From the NCBI GenBank assembly GCA_015060735.1, contig SUXX01000018.1, positions 1 to 39,601 on the forward strand: a DNA stretch of 39,601 nucleotides, given 5' to 3'. Under the pieces are notes generated by a model. It ran no database searches. It was not told the origin of the DNA and worked only from the letters and a program-made list of their open reading frames with translations. This DNA comes from Bacteroides sp. Its GTDB lineage: Bacteria; Bacteroidota; Bacteroidia; Bacteroidales; Bacteroidaceae. This document shows positions 16,327 through 25,570 of this stretch, piece by piece (positions within the stretch are counted from its first letter, which is position 1; each line of letters opens with the position of its first letter). A program made the translations under genes and the position numbers.

Positions 16327-17386
16327 ATTCTGAGAAATCTTTTATTCGCTGCTCTTCTGACAAACGACAAACCAAAAGAGTATTGTTCTTTTCTGCCACA
16401 ATGTATCCATCCAATCCTTGAACTACAACTTTTTTCTCTTGAGTAGTATGTACAATACAGTTTCTTGATTCATACATATTTATATTAGAGCCTATCAATA
16501 CATTATTATTTGCATCTTTAGCTGAATTCATATGTAAAGATCCCCAAGTACCTAAATCACTCCACCCAAAACTGGCTAGAAATACAAAAATCTCGTCAGC
16601 CTTTTCCATAATCGCATAATCAATAGAAATACTTTCACAGGTAGGAAACTGCTCATTAATCATTTGCTGTTCCATATCTGTAAAATAAAAAGGTAACATA
16701 CGTTCAAATACTTTCGAAATAGCCGGTTGATACACCCGCAATGCATTTACTATTGTATTAACATTCCAAACAAAAATACCAGAATTCCAAAAGAAAGAGT
16801 TCTTTCTCAGATATTTTTCTGCCGTAGCCAAATCCGGTTTCTCCTTAAATGAATCCACACGATAAATTTCACGATTGCTATTCGAGGGAAAACTTAAATC
16901 CGCTTCAATATATCCATATCCTGTTTCCGGCCTATTAGGAGTCATTCCTAAAGTCAGAATCGCATCTGATTTTGCAGTAAACTTCAACGCTGATTCTATG
17001 ACACGCTGAAACTCTTTCACATCCATCACAATATGATCACTTGGAGTTACCACCATGTTAGCTTTCGGATTTTGAGCTTTGATTTTCCAACTTACATATG
17101 CGATACAAGGTGCCGTATTACGACGACAAGGTTCACGCAATATATGGTCATCTGCAATATCCGGCAATTGATTCTTTACTTCTTCAGCAAACTTATCAGA
17201 TGTCACTACCCAAATATTTTCAGATGGACAAATACCTGCAAATCGGTCATATGTTAATTGTATTAATGTTCTTCCACATCCCAAAACATCAATAAACTGT
17301 TTGGGGTAATCTGTGGTGCTCATCGGCCAAAAGCGACTACCTACACCACCAGCCATAATTACAAGATGATTATCATTCATACTCAT
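16325..17386 (-). CDS. manC: Mannose-1-phosphate guanylyltransferase
   Basis: This enzyme makes GDP-mannose from mannose-1-phosphate and GTP for surface polysaccharide and glycan synthesis. The 353-residue protein has the nucleotidyltransferase signature MAGGVGSRFWPMSTTDYPKQ near the N-terminus. It also has VTPSDHIV (metal site), ETGYGYIE, SFKEKPD and the family FFWNSGIFVWN motif. No isomerase domain is fused. The open frame extends to 17449, but that start lies upstream of the -7 box at 17409-17416; ATG 17386 or 17380 is more likely. It is divergent from rfbA. Confidence 0.93.
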   Translation of the reverse strand: MSMNDNHLVIMAGGVGSRFWPMSTTDYPKQFIDVLGCGRTLIQLTYDRFAGICPSENIWVVTSDKFAEEVKNQLPDIADDHILREPCRRNTAPCIAYVSWKIKAQNPKANMVVTPSDHIVMDVKEFQRVIESALKFTAKSDAILTLGMTPNRPETGYGYIEADLSFPSNSNREIYRVDSFKEKPDLATAEKYLRKNSFFWNSGIFVWNVNTIVNALRVYQPAISKVFERMLPFYFTDMEQQMINEQFPTCESISIDYAIMEKADEIFVFLASFGWSDLGTWGSLHMNSAKDANNNVLIGSNINMYESRNCIVHTTQEKKVVVQGLDGYIVAEKNNTLLVCRLSEEQRIKDFSE

Positions 17387-17408
17387 ATCTTGATATTTAA
17401 TTTTCCAA

Positions 17409-17416
17409 CAAAGATA
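17409..17416 (-). promoter_or_regulatory. Promoter -7 box of manC
   Basis: The minus strand reads TATCTTTG, about 23 bp upstream of the chosen ATG at 17386. It places the transcription start near 17402, excluding the longer frame. Confidence 0.65.
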
Positions 17417-17459
17417 ATGATATTTTCTGAAAACACATTCTTTTTTCATTTTTATACAT

Positions 17460-17467
17460 TACCTTTG
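17460..17467 (+). promoter_or_regulatory. Promoter -7 box of rfbA-rfbC
   Basis: TACCTTTG matches TAnnTTTG and lies 36 bp upstream of the rfbA start. It is divergent from and about 45 bp from the manC box. Confidence 0.6.
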
Positions 17468-17503
17468 TATACAACTTTAGGTTTTAATCAAACATAGAAT
17501 CTT

Positions 17504-18388
17504 ATGAAAGGTATAGTATTGGCTGGAGGAACAGGAACACGTCTATACCCCATCACAAAAGGGGTATCTAAACAATTACTTCCAATTTTTGACAAGCCCA
17601 TGATTTATTACCCCATATCGGCACTCATGCTGGCTGGCATTCGTGACATACTTATTATTTCCACTCCTTACGATTTGCCTGGTTTTAAGCGTTTATTAGG
17701 TGATGGTAGCGACTATGGAGTTCATTTTGAATATGCAGAACAACCATCACCTGACGGTTTGGCACAAGCATTTATCATTGGTGAGAAATTCATCGGAAAC
17801 GATGCTGCATGTTTGGTGTTAGGCGACAACATCTTTCACGGAAATGGTTTCTCTGCCTTACTAAAAGAAGCTGTAAGAACAGCAGAAGAAGACCAAAAAG
17901 CCACCGTATTTGGTTACTGGGTTAGTGACCCCGAACGCTATGGAGTGGCTGAATTCGACAAAGAAGGCAATTGTCTTAGCATCGAAGAAAAGCCAAGCCA
18001 ACCCAAATCAAACTACGCAATAGTAGGATTATATTTTTATCCTAATAAAGTTGTTGAAGTAGCCAAGAACATCAAACCTTCTGCACGTGGCGAATTAGAA
18101 ATCACTACTGTAAACCAACAATTCTTACAAGATAAAGAACTGAAAGTACAAACTCTAGGACGTGGATTTGCTTGGTTAGACACTGGTACACACGATTCCT
18201 TGGCCGAAGCCAGTACTTATATTGAAGTCATCGAAAAAAGACAAGGATTAAAAGTCGCTTGTTTGGAAGGAATCGCTTTAAGAAAAGGATGGATTACAGC
18301 TGAAAAGATGAAAGAGTTGGCTCAACCAATGCTCAAAAATCAATATGGACAATATTTATTGAAGGTAATTAAAGAATTAGGATTGTAA
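17504..18388 (+). CDS. rfbA: Glucose-1-phosphate thymidylyltransferase
   Basis: RfbA/RmlA forms dTDP-glucose from glucose-1-phosphate and dTTP, the first step toward dTDP-rhamnose and related deoxysugars. The 294-residue length is standard. It starts [20 protein letters not shown] (GGxGTRLxPxT signature). It also has VLGDNIFHG (metal-binding Asp), [19 protein letters not shown] and the [10 protein letters not shown] motif near residues 224-233. rfbC begins on the next base after its stop. The genes for the middle and last steps (rfbB, rfbD) are not in this window. Confidence 0.97.
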   Translation: MKGIVLAGGTGTRLYPITKGVSKQLLPIFDKPMIYYPISALMLAGIRDILIISTPYDLPGFKRLLGDGSDYGVHFEYAEQPSPDGLAQAFIIGEKFIGNDAACLVLGDNIFHGNGFSALLKEAVRTAEEDQKATVFGYWVSDPERYGVAEFDKEGNCLSIEEKPSQPKSNYAIVGLYFYPNKVVEVAKNIKPSARGELEITTVNQQFLQDKELKVQTLGRGFAWLDTGTHDSLAEASTYIEVIEKRQGLKVACLEGIALRKGWITAEKMKELAQPMLKNQYGQYLLKVIKELGL

Positions 18389-18943
18389 ATGGAAGTTATC
18401 AAGACTGAAATAGATGGGGTATTCATCATTGAACCTCGTATCTTCAAAGATGCACGTGGGTACTTCTTTGAAAGTTTTTCCACCCGAGAATTTGAAGAAA
18501 AAGTATGTAAGACTACTTTCGTACAAGACAACGAAAGCTTTTCCTTTTACGGAGTAATCCGCGGATTACATTTCCAGAAGCCACCTTATACTCAAAGCAA
18601 ACTTGTCAGAGTTATTAAAGGATCCGTTCTAGATGTAGCTGTAGACATACGGAAAGGTTCACCGACCTACGGAAAACATGTTGCAGTAGAGCTTACAGAA
18701 GAAAATCACAGACAACTTTTTATTCCCAAAGGCTTTGCACATGGCTTTGCTGTCTTAAGTGAAGTTGCTCTATTTCAATACAAATGTGACAATTTTTATG
18801 CTCCACAAAGTGAAGGGGGGATTGCATGGAATGACGAAGACTTGAATATTAATTGGCAGATACCTTTAGACAAAGTAAGTTTATCACCAAAAGACACTCT
18901 ACATCCCAAACTGAAAGATTACGATTCTGATTTTGAATTATAA
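18389..18943 (+). CDS. rfbC: dTDP-4-dehydrorhamnose 3,5-epimerase
   Basis: RfbC/RmlC epimerises C3 and C5 of the dTDP-4-keto-6-deoxyglucose intermediate in rhamnose synthesis. The 184-residue cupin protein has the catalytic base His61 (GLHFQ), the DVAVDIRKGSPTYG strand near 82-95, IPKGFAHGF and the active-site Tyr131 (QYKCDNFY). Its ATG directly abuts the rfbA stop (TAAATG), which indicates tight coupling. It ends at a strong hairpin shared with the convergent xylA. Confidence 0.97.
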   Translation: MEVIKTEIDGVFIIEPRIFKDARGYFFESFSTREFEEKVCKTTFVQDNESFSFYGVIRGLHFQKPPYTQSKLVRVIKGSVLDVAVDIRKGSPTYGKHVAVELTEENHRQLFIPKGFAHGFAVLSEVALFQYKCDNFYAPQSEGGIAWNDEDLNINWQIPLDKVSLSPKDTLHPKLKDYDSDFEL

Positions 18944-18979
18944 AAAAGGAAGGCTCATAAAAATGAGCCTTCCTTTTTT
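18942..18979. terminator. Bidirectional terminator for rfbC and xylA
   Basis: Perfect 17-bp arms with core AAGGAAGGCTCAT, a 4-nt AAAA loop and A6/T7 flanks on the two sides. It starts within the rfbC stop codon and lies 6 bp beyond the xylA stop on the other strand. Confidence 0.93.
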
Positions 18980-18985
18980 TATCTA

Positions 18986-20299
18986 TTAGCAATACATATT
19001 CAATATTGCTTCATATAATTCTTGCTTACCACTAGTTTGTTTCGGTTCACCGTTTTGCTTGGCGTATGCATAAACATCTTCCAATGTAAGCTTACCTTCC
19101 TCAAATTCCTTACCCTTACCACTATCGAAAGAAGCATAGCGGTCAGCCAACATCTTTTTGTACGGAGATTCTTCCAACAACTTAGCAGCACTTTCCAAAG
19201 CACGAGCCATTGCATCCATACCGGCAATGTGTGCGATGAAAATGTCTTCCAAATCAGTTGAGTTACGACGAGTCTTAGCATCAAAATTAGTACCACCATT
19301 ACCAAAGCCACCATTACGAATAACATGAATCATAGCCTGAGTCAATTCATAGTTATCAATAGGGAACTGGTCTGTATCCCAACCATTCTGATAGTCACCA
19401 CGATTAGCATCAATAGAACCAAGCATACCGTTATCTACAGCAACAGCCAATTCGTGTTCAAAAGTATGACCGGCCAATGTTGCGTGGTTCACTTCAATAT
19501 TCACCTTGAAATCATTTTCCAATCCATGAGCCTTCAAGAAACCAATTACAGTTTCTGTATCCACATCATACTGATGCTTAGTCGGTTCCATAGGCTTTGG
19601 TTCAATCAAGAAAGTACCGGTGAATCCCTTTGCACGGGCATAATCACGAGCAATAGTCAACATCTGAGCCAAATGTTCCTTTTCACGCTTTTGATCTGTA
19701 TTAAGCAAACTCATGTAACCTTCACGACCACCCCAGAATACATAATTTGAACCACCCAATTCGATGGTAGCATCAATGGCATTCTTGATTTGTACAGCTG
19801 CACGAGCCACTACATCAAAGTCTGGATTAGTAGCTGCCCCGTTCATATAGCGGGCATGACCGAAAACATTAGCCGTACCCCACAACAATTTGATACCTGT
19901 TTCAGCTTGCTTTTGTTTCAAATAGGCTACCACTTCCTTCAAATTTGCTTCGTATTCTTCAATAGTATCAGCTTCGGTACACAAGTCCACATCGTGGAAA
20001 CAATAGTATTCAATACCCATTTTCTGCATGAATTCAAAGCCGGCATCTACTTTGTCCTTGGCTGCCTGCACTTTATCTTCAGCTACATTCCATGGGAACT
20101 TCTTGGTACCACCACCAAATTGGTCGCTACCTTCAGCACACAATGTATGCCACCAAGCCATCGCAAACTTTAACCATTCAGCCATGGTCTTACCCATAAT
20201 TACTTTATTTGCATCGTAGTAACGGAAAGCCATCGGATTACGGCTTTCTACACCTTCAAACTTAATCTTTTCAATTCCTGGGAAAAATTCTTTTGCCAT
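18986..20299 (-). CDS. xylA: Xylose isomerase
   Basis: XylA converts D-xylose to D-xylulose. The 437-residue class II enzyme has the catalytic pair His102 and Asp105 in [10 protein letters not shown], the VFWGGREGY signature, [16 protein letters not shown] metal-binding glutamate and lysine region, [14 protein letters not shown], and [11 protein letters not shown]. Length is normal. It is the last gene of xylR-xylB-xylA, 25 bp after xylB. No xylose transporter gene is present nearby. Confidence 0.98.
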   Translation of the reverse strand: MAKEFFPGIEKIKFEGVESRNPMAFRYYDANKVIMGKTMAEWLKFAMAWWHTLCAEGSDQFGGGTKKFPWNVAEDKVQAAKDKVDAGFEFMQKMGIEYYCFHDVDLCTEADTIEEYEANLKEVVAYLKQKQAETGIKLLWGTANVFGHARYMNGAATNPDFDVVARAAVQIKNAIDATIELGGSNYVFWGGREGYMSLLNTDQKREKEHLAQMLTIARDYARAKGFTGTFLIEPKPMEPTKHQYDVDTETVIGFLKAHGLENDFKVNIEVNHATLAGHTFEHELAVAVDNGMLGSIDANRGDYQNGWDTDQFPIDNYELTQAMIHVIRNGGFGNGGTNFDAKTRRNSTDLEDIFIAHIAGMDAMARALESAAKLLEESPYKKMLADRYASFDSGKGKEFEEGKLTLEDVYAYAKQNGEPKQTSGKQELYEAILNMYC

Positions 20300-20324
20300 A
20301 ATAATTTAATTTATGATTTTTGAT

Positions 20325-21812
20325 TTATGATTTATAATTTTCCAATGCAAACTTCCATCTTGCATATGCTTCATCATACTCCGTACGATGTTTCACATCC
20401 GGTTCGATGACTGCCAGTTTTTCCAATGTAGCGAATGCCTCATTATTATCTTTATAAATACCGGCTCCTATACCAGCACCCTTAGCCGCACCTACCGAAC
20501 CATCCGTATCATACAATTCAATTGTTGCCCCCGTGATACTAGACAGTGTGTTACGGAAAATAGGGCTCAAGAACATATTGGCATGACCTGCATGAATCTT
20601 CTGAACAGGAATACCCATACCTTCCATAATATCAATACCATATTTAAAGGAGAACACAATACCTTCTTGGGCAGCTCGGATTATATGATTCTTGTTATGC
20701 AAATTGAAGTTCACTCCTGTTACAGCACATCCTATTTCACGGTTTTCTAACATTCGTTCCGCACCATTACCAAATGGAAGAATGCTTATACCACCACTAC
20801 CAATAGGAACTTGAGCGGCTAATTCATTCATTTCTGCGTATGAGATACCTTCCGGAGCCACCGTACGCTTTACCCATGAATTAAGAATACCTGTACCATT
20901 GATACAAAGCAATACGCCCAATCTGTTTTGTTTTTCTGTATGATTTACGTGTGCAAACGTATTAACACGCGATTTAGGATCATAATTGATTTCACCGTTC
21001 ACGCCATAGACCACACCTGAGGTTCCGGCTGTTGATGCTATTTCACCTGGATTGAACACATTTAGCGACAATGCATTATTAGGTTGGTCTCCGGCACGAT
21101 AAGTGATAGGTGTACCTTCCTTCAATCCTAATTCCTTGGCAGCCCAAGCATTGACCCTACCTTGTTCCGAGAAAGTCGGTCTTATTTCCGGAATCAAGGA
21201 ATTATCAAACCCATAATAATTCATCAAGAAGTCAGCCACTTGGTTTTTCTTGAAATCCCAAAACATTCCTTCCGAAAGTCCGGAAACGGTAGTGCATATT
21301 TCCCCGCTCAGTTTCATGGCAATATAATCCCCCGGAAGCATAATCTTATCTATCTTTTCATAGATTTCCGGTTCGTTTTCTTTCACCCATGCCAGTTTAC
21401 TGGCTGTAAAATTACCCGGCGAGTTCAACAAAGATGAAAGACATGGTTCAATACCCAATGTTTCGAAAGCCTTTTGTCCATATGGCACCGCTCTGGAATC
21501 ACACCAAATAATAGCCGGACGCAACACACGTTGTTCTTTATCTACACACACCAAACCATGCATCTGATAAGAAATACCGATAGCCGCTATCTCATCGGCC
21601 GACACAGCACTTTCCTGCATCACAACCTGAGTAGCCGACTTCAAATATTCCCACCATGCATCTGGTTCTTGTTCAGCCCAACCCGGTTGGACAGCCTTGA
21701 TAGGAGCCTCGCTTTTTGGGAAAAAAGAAGACGCAACACATTTACCGGAATCAACATTCACCAAACTAGCCTTTACTGATGAACTTCCTATATCATAACC
21801 TAATAAATACAT
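20325..21812 (-). CDS. xylB: Xylulokinase
   Basis: XylB phosphorylates D-xylulose to xylulose-5-phosphate, feeding the pentose phosphate pathway. The 495-residue FGGY-family kinase has the N-terminal ATPase signature LGYDIGSSSVKASL, the MHG motif (84-86) and the catalytic Asp242 in YRAGDQPNNAL. It also has the C-terminal FGGY-type HAGHANMFLSPIFRNTLSS region. The gene lies 20 bp downstream of xylR and 25 bp upstream of xylA. Confidence 0.97.
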   Translation of the reverse strand: MYLLGYDIGSSSVKASLVNVDSGKCVASSFFPKSEAPIKAVQPGWAEQEPDAWWEYLKSATQVVMQESAVSADEIAAIGISYQMHGLVCVDKEQRVLRPAIIWCDSRAVPYGQKAFETLGIEPCLSSLLNSPGNFTASKLAWVKENEPEIYEKIDKIMLPGDYIAMKLSGEICTTVSGLSEGMFWDFKKNQVADFLMNYYGFDNSLIPEIRPTFSEQGRVNAWAAKELGLKEGTPITYRAGDQPNNALSLNVFNPGEIASTAGTSGVVYGVNGEINYDPKSRVNTFAHVNHTEKQNRLGVLLCINGTGILNSWVKRTVAPEGISYAEMNELAAQVPIGSGGISILPFGNGAERMLENREIGCAVTGVNFNLHNKNHIIRAAQEGIVFSFKYGIDIMEGMGIPVQKIHAGHANMFLSPIFRNTLSSITGATIELYDTDGSVGAAKGAGIGAGIYKDNNEAFATLEKLAVIEPDVKHRTEYDEAYARWKFALENYKS

Positions 21813-21832
21813 AATGATTAGTGGTTTAAATA

Positions 21833-22555
21833 TTATCTATATATTTTATTGTATGCAACACGATCAAACTTATAATAGCGTGCCGCCCGATGCGATACAC
21901 CTACTTCCTTTTCTTCCAGCATCACCACATAAGGCATTTGCACAATCTTTTTATGGAAATTACGTACATCAAACTCACGGTCGTACACCAATTGATACAA
22001 AGACCGAAGTTGTGCAGCCGTAAACTTACGGGGAAGCAAATCAAAAATTAAAACAGGAAAAGCTTCCACATAATGTCTTATTTTAACCAAAGCATCATGC
22101 ATAATCTGCAAATGGTCAAATGCCAGTTTCTTCACTTCACTGACCGGCATCCATTTAGCATTATACTTATCGGACAACTTCTCTACCCGACGGTCAATCT
22201 TCAAGAAAGAAAGGTAAGCAATAGTCACAATACGATCTACTTTTTTCCCGTCCAAGCTATGAAACCTTTCCAACCACATCAGATCTTCAGGATTGTGTGT
22301 CCGGTTCTTGGAACCATATGCCTTGAACTGAATCATCTTGACATTCTTCAACCCGGTTAGTTCATGCAAGACTCGTTTGGCTGCTTCGTCCAAATCTTCA
22401 TCGTTGTAAATCAGACTTCCCGGCAACTTCATCACGTTCCGAGCATCTTCCAAAGAATCGTTCACCTGCTTTACCAACAAGACACGAAATTGTTCACCGT
22501 CGAAGCCTATCAAGACACAATCGACAGAAACATGAAGATTAATACTTTGTTCCAT
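21833..22555 (-). CDS. xylR: Nudix-type transcriptional regulator of xylose use (XylR-like)
   Basis: This 240-residue protein has an N-terminal Nudix-fold domain (about 8-150) and a C-terminal winged-helix domain (about 160-235, containing FTAAQLRSLYQLVYDREFDVRNFHKK). That architecture matches NrtR/AraR-type regulators; in Bacteroides thetaiotaomicron a Nudix regulator accompanies xylBA. The Nudix box is degenerate: RVLHELTGL lacks the catalytic REUxEE glutamates, which fits sugar sensing rather than hydrolysis. It starts the operon about 30 bp from a -7 box, so it is probably autoregulated. The ligand (xylose or a derivative) is inferred from the neighbours. Confidence 0.85.
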   Translation of the reverse strand: MEQSINLHVSVDCVLIGFDGEQFRVLLVKQVNDSLEDARNVMKLPGSLIYNDEDLDEAAKRVLHELTGLKNVKMIQFKAYGSKNRTHNPEDLMWLERFHSLDGKKVDRIVTIAYLSFLKIDRRVEKLSDKYNAKWMPVSEVKKLAFDHLQIMHDALVKIRHYVEAFPVLIFDLLPRKFTAAQLRSLYQLVYDREFDVRNFHKKIVQMPYVVMLEEKEVGVSHRAARYYKFDRVAYNKIYR

Positions 22556-22580
22556 ATTGAGTCCTTATCATTTATCCTTG

Positions 22581-22614
22581 CAAATTTAGGAATTTATAAT
22601 TTACTTCCACCAAA
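22581..22614 (-). promoter_or_regulatory. Promoter of xylR-xylB-xylA
   Basis: On the minus strand TTTG (22614-22611), a 22-bp spacer and TAAATTTG (22588-22581) lie upstream of xylR. The spacer is slightly long. The rest of the 257-bp gap toward fabD shows no other clear element apart from the fabD -7 box. Confidence 0.6.
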
Positions 22615-22781
22615 AAGGAGCTTCTTATTCGCATGTTATAAAACACTATTTCACAACGACATGAATTTTGTATCACGCACAATAACACTTTTCTGCTTAC
22701 TATCCATCCTACAATATACTTTACACACGGACAAACCACGCATTATCCATCAAAAGCAATCCTTATATCATTTATTTTTTA

Positions 22782-22789
22782 TACCTTTG
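22782..22789 (+). promoter_or_regulatory. Promoter -7 box of fabD
   Basis: TACCTTTG lies 24 bp upstream of the fabD ATG and matches TAnnTTTG. Confidence 0.6.
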
Positions 22790-22812
22790 CACTGAATTTT
22801 AAATTAAATAGA

Positions 22813-23700
22813 ATGAAAGCATTTGTATTTCCCGGTCAAGGAGCCCAATTCGTAGGAATGGGTAAAGACCTTTATGAGAACTCTACATTAGCGAAAGAAC
22901 TTTTTGAAAAGGCAAACGAGATTCTAGGATATCGTATTACAGACATCATGTTTGAAGGCACAGACGAAGACCTTCGCCAAACTAAAGTTACCCAGCCGGC
23001 CGTATTCCTCCATTCCGTCATTTCTGCTTTGTGTATGGAAGAAGATGCACAACCTGAAATGGCTGCCGGACATTCATTGGGCGAATTTTCAGCTTTGGTA
23101 GTAGCCGGGGCATTATCGTTCGAAGATGGCCTCAAGTTGGTATATGCACGTGCCATGGCCATGCAAAAGGCTTGCGAAGCAGCACCATCAACCATGGCTG
23201 CTATCATTGGGATGGCCGATGAAAAAGTAGAAGAAATTTGCTCGGCCATCACAAACGAAAGCAAAGTGGTGGTTGCCGCCAATTATAATTGCCCGGGACA
23301 AATCGTTATCTCAGGCTCTATCGAAGGTATCAACGAAGCATGCGAACAACTGAAAGCCGCAGGTGCCAAGCGTGCCTTGCCACTAAAGGTAGGTGGTGCT
23401 TTCCATTCACCGCTGATGAATCCGGCCAAGATTGAATTGGAAGCAGCCATTAATGCAACCGAATTCCATACCCCGAAATGTCCGGTTTATCAGAATGTAG
23501 ATGCTTTACCTTATACTGACCCTGAAAAGATTAAGGCAAACTTGGTTGCACAACTCACCGCATCGGTCAGATGGACACAAACCGTAAAGAACATGATTGC
23601 CGATGGTGCTACCGACTTCACTGAATGTGGTCCGGGAGCCGTTCTGCAAGGACTCATCAAGAAAATAAACAAAGAAGCTAACGCCCATGGCATTGGGTAA
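22813..23700 (+). CDS. fabD: Malonyl-CoA:ACP transacylase
   Basis: FabD loads malonyl groups onto acyl carrier protein for fatty-acid synthesis. The 295-residue protein has the N-terminal FPGQGAQFVGMG motif, the catalytic Ser88 in AAGHSLGEFSA and the partner His198 in GGAFHSPLM. Length is normal. It stands apart from other fatty-acid genes and is followed after 16 bp by a GH13 glycosidase, an unusual pairing. Confidence 0.97.
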   Translation: MKAFVFPGQGAQFVGMGKDLYENSTLAKELFEKANEILGYRITDIMFEGTDEDLRQTKVTQPAVFLHSVISALCMEEDAQPEMAAGHSLGEFSALVVAGALSFEDGLKLVYARAMAMQKACEAAPSTMAAIIGMADEKVEEICSAITNESKVVVAANYNCPGQIVISGSIEGINEACEQLKAAGAKRALPLKVGGAFHSPLMNPAKIELEAAINATEFHTPKCPVYQNVDALPYTDPEKIKANLVAQLTASVRWTQTVKNMIADGATDFTECGPGAVLQGLIKKINKEANAHGIG

Positions 23701-23716
23701 ATACTCCTATTCATAT

Positions 23717-25414
23717 ATGAGCACAAACGAAAAGATTATTGTTTATCAAGTTTTCACCCGATTGTTCGGGAACAACAACACGCATTGCCGAAACAATGGA
23801 ACCATTCAGGAAAATGGTTGCGGGAAAATGGCTGCTTTCACATCCAAAGCCCTAGACGAAATCAAAGCTTTGGGAGCGACTCATATTTGGTATACTGGTA
23901 TCATCGAACATGCGACCCAAACCAATTATAGCCGATACGGCATCCGCCCCGACCATCCGGCCGTTGTGAAAGGCAAAGCCGGCTCGCCTTATGCCATCAA
24001 GGATTATTATGATGTGGATCCCGACATGGCTACCAGCATTCCCGACCGCATGAAAGAATTCGAAAACATGGTAAAACGAAGCCACAAATCAGGGTTAAAG
24101 GTTATCATCGACTTTGTTCCTAACCACGTAGCCCGTCAGTATCATTCCGATGCCAAGCCCGAGGGAGTAACCGATTTAGGTGAAAACGATGACACAAATT
24201 TCGCTTTCAGCCCGCAAAACAACTTTTATTACATACCGGGACAGCCCCTTCAAGGCGAAATAGACTATCATCTGAATGCTGCAGAAGCCTATCAGGAATG
24301 TCCGGCCAAGGCTACGGGAAACGATAAGTTTGATGCGTGGCCGGGACGTAACGACTGGTACGAAACCGTTAAGCTAAATTATGGCGTAGATTACATGAAC
24401 GGTCGTTACGGACACTTCTCCCCTATTCCAGACACATGGCATAAGATGCTACATATCCTGCTCTTTTGGGCAAGTAAAGGCATCGACGGATTCCGATGCG
24501 ACATGGCCGAAATGGTACCTGTTGAATTCTGGGGATGGGCCATTCCGCAAGTAAAAGAAGCATATCCCGAACTAATCTTCATCGCCGAGGTATATAACCC
24601 TTACGAATACCGCAACTATATCTTCAACGGCCACTTCGACTATCTATATGATAAGGTAGGCTTATACGATACCTTACGTGCATTGACATGCGGCAACGAA
24701 TCGGCCACTTCCATCACGCACCGTTGGCAAAGTCTGAGCGGCATCGAAAAGAACATGCTCAACTTCCTGGAGAACCACGACGAACAACGCATTGCCTCTG
24801 AGTTCTTCGCCGGCAAAGCCTCCAAAGCCATTCCGGCCATGATTATTTCGGCTTGTATGAACACTAATCCGGTGATGATTTATTTCGGTCAGGAACTGGG
24901 AGAACCGGGCATGGACGAAGAAGGTTTCAGCGGACGCGACGGACGTACTACCATCTTCGACTATTGGTGCGTAGACACTATCCGTAGATGGCGGAACGGC
25001 GGAAAGTTTGACGGGAAGTTATTGACCGACGAGGAAAAGAAGCTTCAAAACTTTTATAAGAAACTGTTGAACCTCTGCAACTCCGAAAAAGCTATCCGCG
25101 AAGGCGAGTTTTTCGATTTAACCTATGCGAATCTGGAAGGATGTGCATTCAATGAGCACAAACAATACGCATTCATCCGAAAGACAGGAAAGGAATTGTT
25201 GCTTATCGTGGTGAACTTCGACGAAAATCCAGCAGCTCCGGGCATCAACATCCCTGCCCATGCCTTCGAATACCTAAACATTCCTGTTAAGGAAAACTAC
25301 AAGGCAAAGGAATTGCTGACCGGCAATACAGAAACCATCACCCTGATGCCTGAACAACGTACCAACGTGCTTTTGGAAGGATTCGGCGGAAAGATTCTGA
25401 AAATTAAACTTTAA
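23717..25414 (+). CDS. GH13-family glycoside hydrolase (alpha-amylase type), cytoplasmic
   Basis: This 565-residue protein is an alpha-amylase-family (beta/alpha)8 barrel enzyme acting on alpha-glucans. The four conserved regions are visible: IDFVPNH, GFRCDMAE (nucleophile D262), FIAEVYN (acid/base E291) and LENHDEQR (D355). No signal peptide is present, so a cytoplasmic role in glycogen or imported maltodextrin use is inferred; the exact activity and subfamily are unknown. The frame opens at 23687, overlapping fabD, but ATG 23717 gives MSTNEKIIVYQVFTRL, the usual start of such enzymes, 16 bp after fabD. Confidence 0.9.
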   Translation: MSTNEKIIVYQVFTRLFGNNNTHCRNNGTIQENGCGKMAAFTSKALDEIKALGATHIWYTGIIEHATQTNYSRYGIRPDHPAVVKGKAGSPYAIKDYYDVDPDMATSIPDRMKEFENMVKRSHKSGLKVIIDFVPNHVARQYHSDAKPEGVTDLGENDDTNFAFSPQNNFYYIPGQPLQGEIDYHLNAAEAYQECPAKATGNDKFDAWPGRNDWYETVKLNYGVDYMNGRYGHFSPIPDTWHKMLHILLFWASKGIDGFRCDMAEMVPVEFWGWAIPQVKEAYPELIFIAEVYNPYEYRNYIFNGHFDYLYDKVGLYDTLRALTCGNESATSITHRWQSLSGIEKNMLNFLENHDEQRIASEFFAGKASKAIPAMIISACMNTNPVMIYFGQELGEPGMDEEGFSGRDGRTTIFDYWCVDTIRRWRNGGKFDGKLLTDEEKKLQNFYKKLLNLCNSEKAIREGEFFDLTYANLEGCAFNEHKQYAFIRKTGKELLLIVVNFDENPAAPGINIPAHAFEYLNIPVKENYKAKELLTGNTETITLMPEQRTNVLLEGFGGKILKIKL

Positions 25415-25436
25415 TAATAAGATAGTCTATATTATG

Positions 25437-25470
25437 AAACGGTAGCTATCATTAGGTAGCTACCGTTTTT
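25437..25470 (+). terminator. Terminator of the fabD-GH13 unit
   Basis: AAACGGTAGCTA and its exact complement form a 12-bp stem with an 8-nt loop, followed by five Ts. It starts 23 bp after the GH13 stop. Confidence 0.9.
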
Positions 25471-25494
25471 CTTTATCTGCATTCCAAAGCTATA

Positions 25495-25526
25495 GAAAAA
25501 AAGAAGGGTATCTATCACAGACACCC
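25495..25526 (-). terminator. Terminator of the candidate small RNA
   Basis: Minus-strand stem GGGTGTCT...AGATACCC (25526-25506), followed by TTC and seven Ts (to 25496). Confidence 0.8.
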
Positions 25527-25565
25527 AATCTTCATTAACCTTAAAATCTAATACCATGAAAAACA
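25495..25565 (-). ncRNA. Candidate small RNA with own promoter and terminator
   Basis: A -7 box (minus-strand TATCTTTG, 25578-25571) is followed about 45 bases downstream by a stem GGGTGTCT/AGATACCC (one G-U pair) and a T7 tract. The predicted RNA is about 70 nt and is not explained by a protein gene. An ATG at 25557 opens a 41-codon frame, but that frame runs through this terminator and the facing GH13 terminator, so it is probably not translated. From memory, the segment around GGTATTAGATTTTAAGG recurs in Bacteroides leaders; this is unverified. Target and function are unknown. Confidence 0.6.
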
Positions 25566-25570
25566 CGATG

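Noticed and set aside
17387-17449. ManC extension from ATG 17449
   Set aside because: The extension includes the -7 box at 17409-17416 and has no family similarity; residues MSMNDNHLVIMAGG from 17386 fit the family.
22364-22795. 143-codon plus-strand frame running into the xylR/fabD gap
   Set aside because: Its first half is antisense to xylR, its second half covers the xylR and fabD promoter boxes, and the composition is unlike neighbouring proteins.
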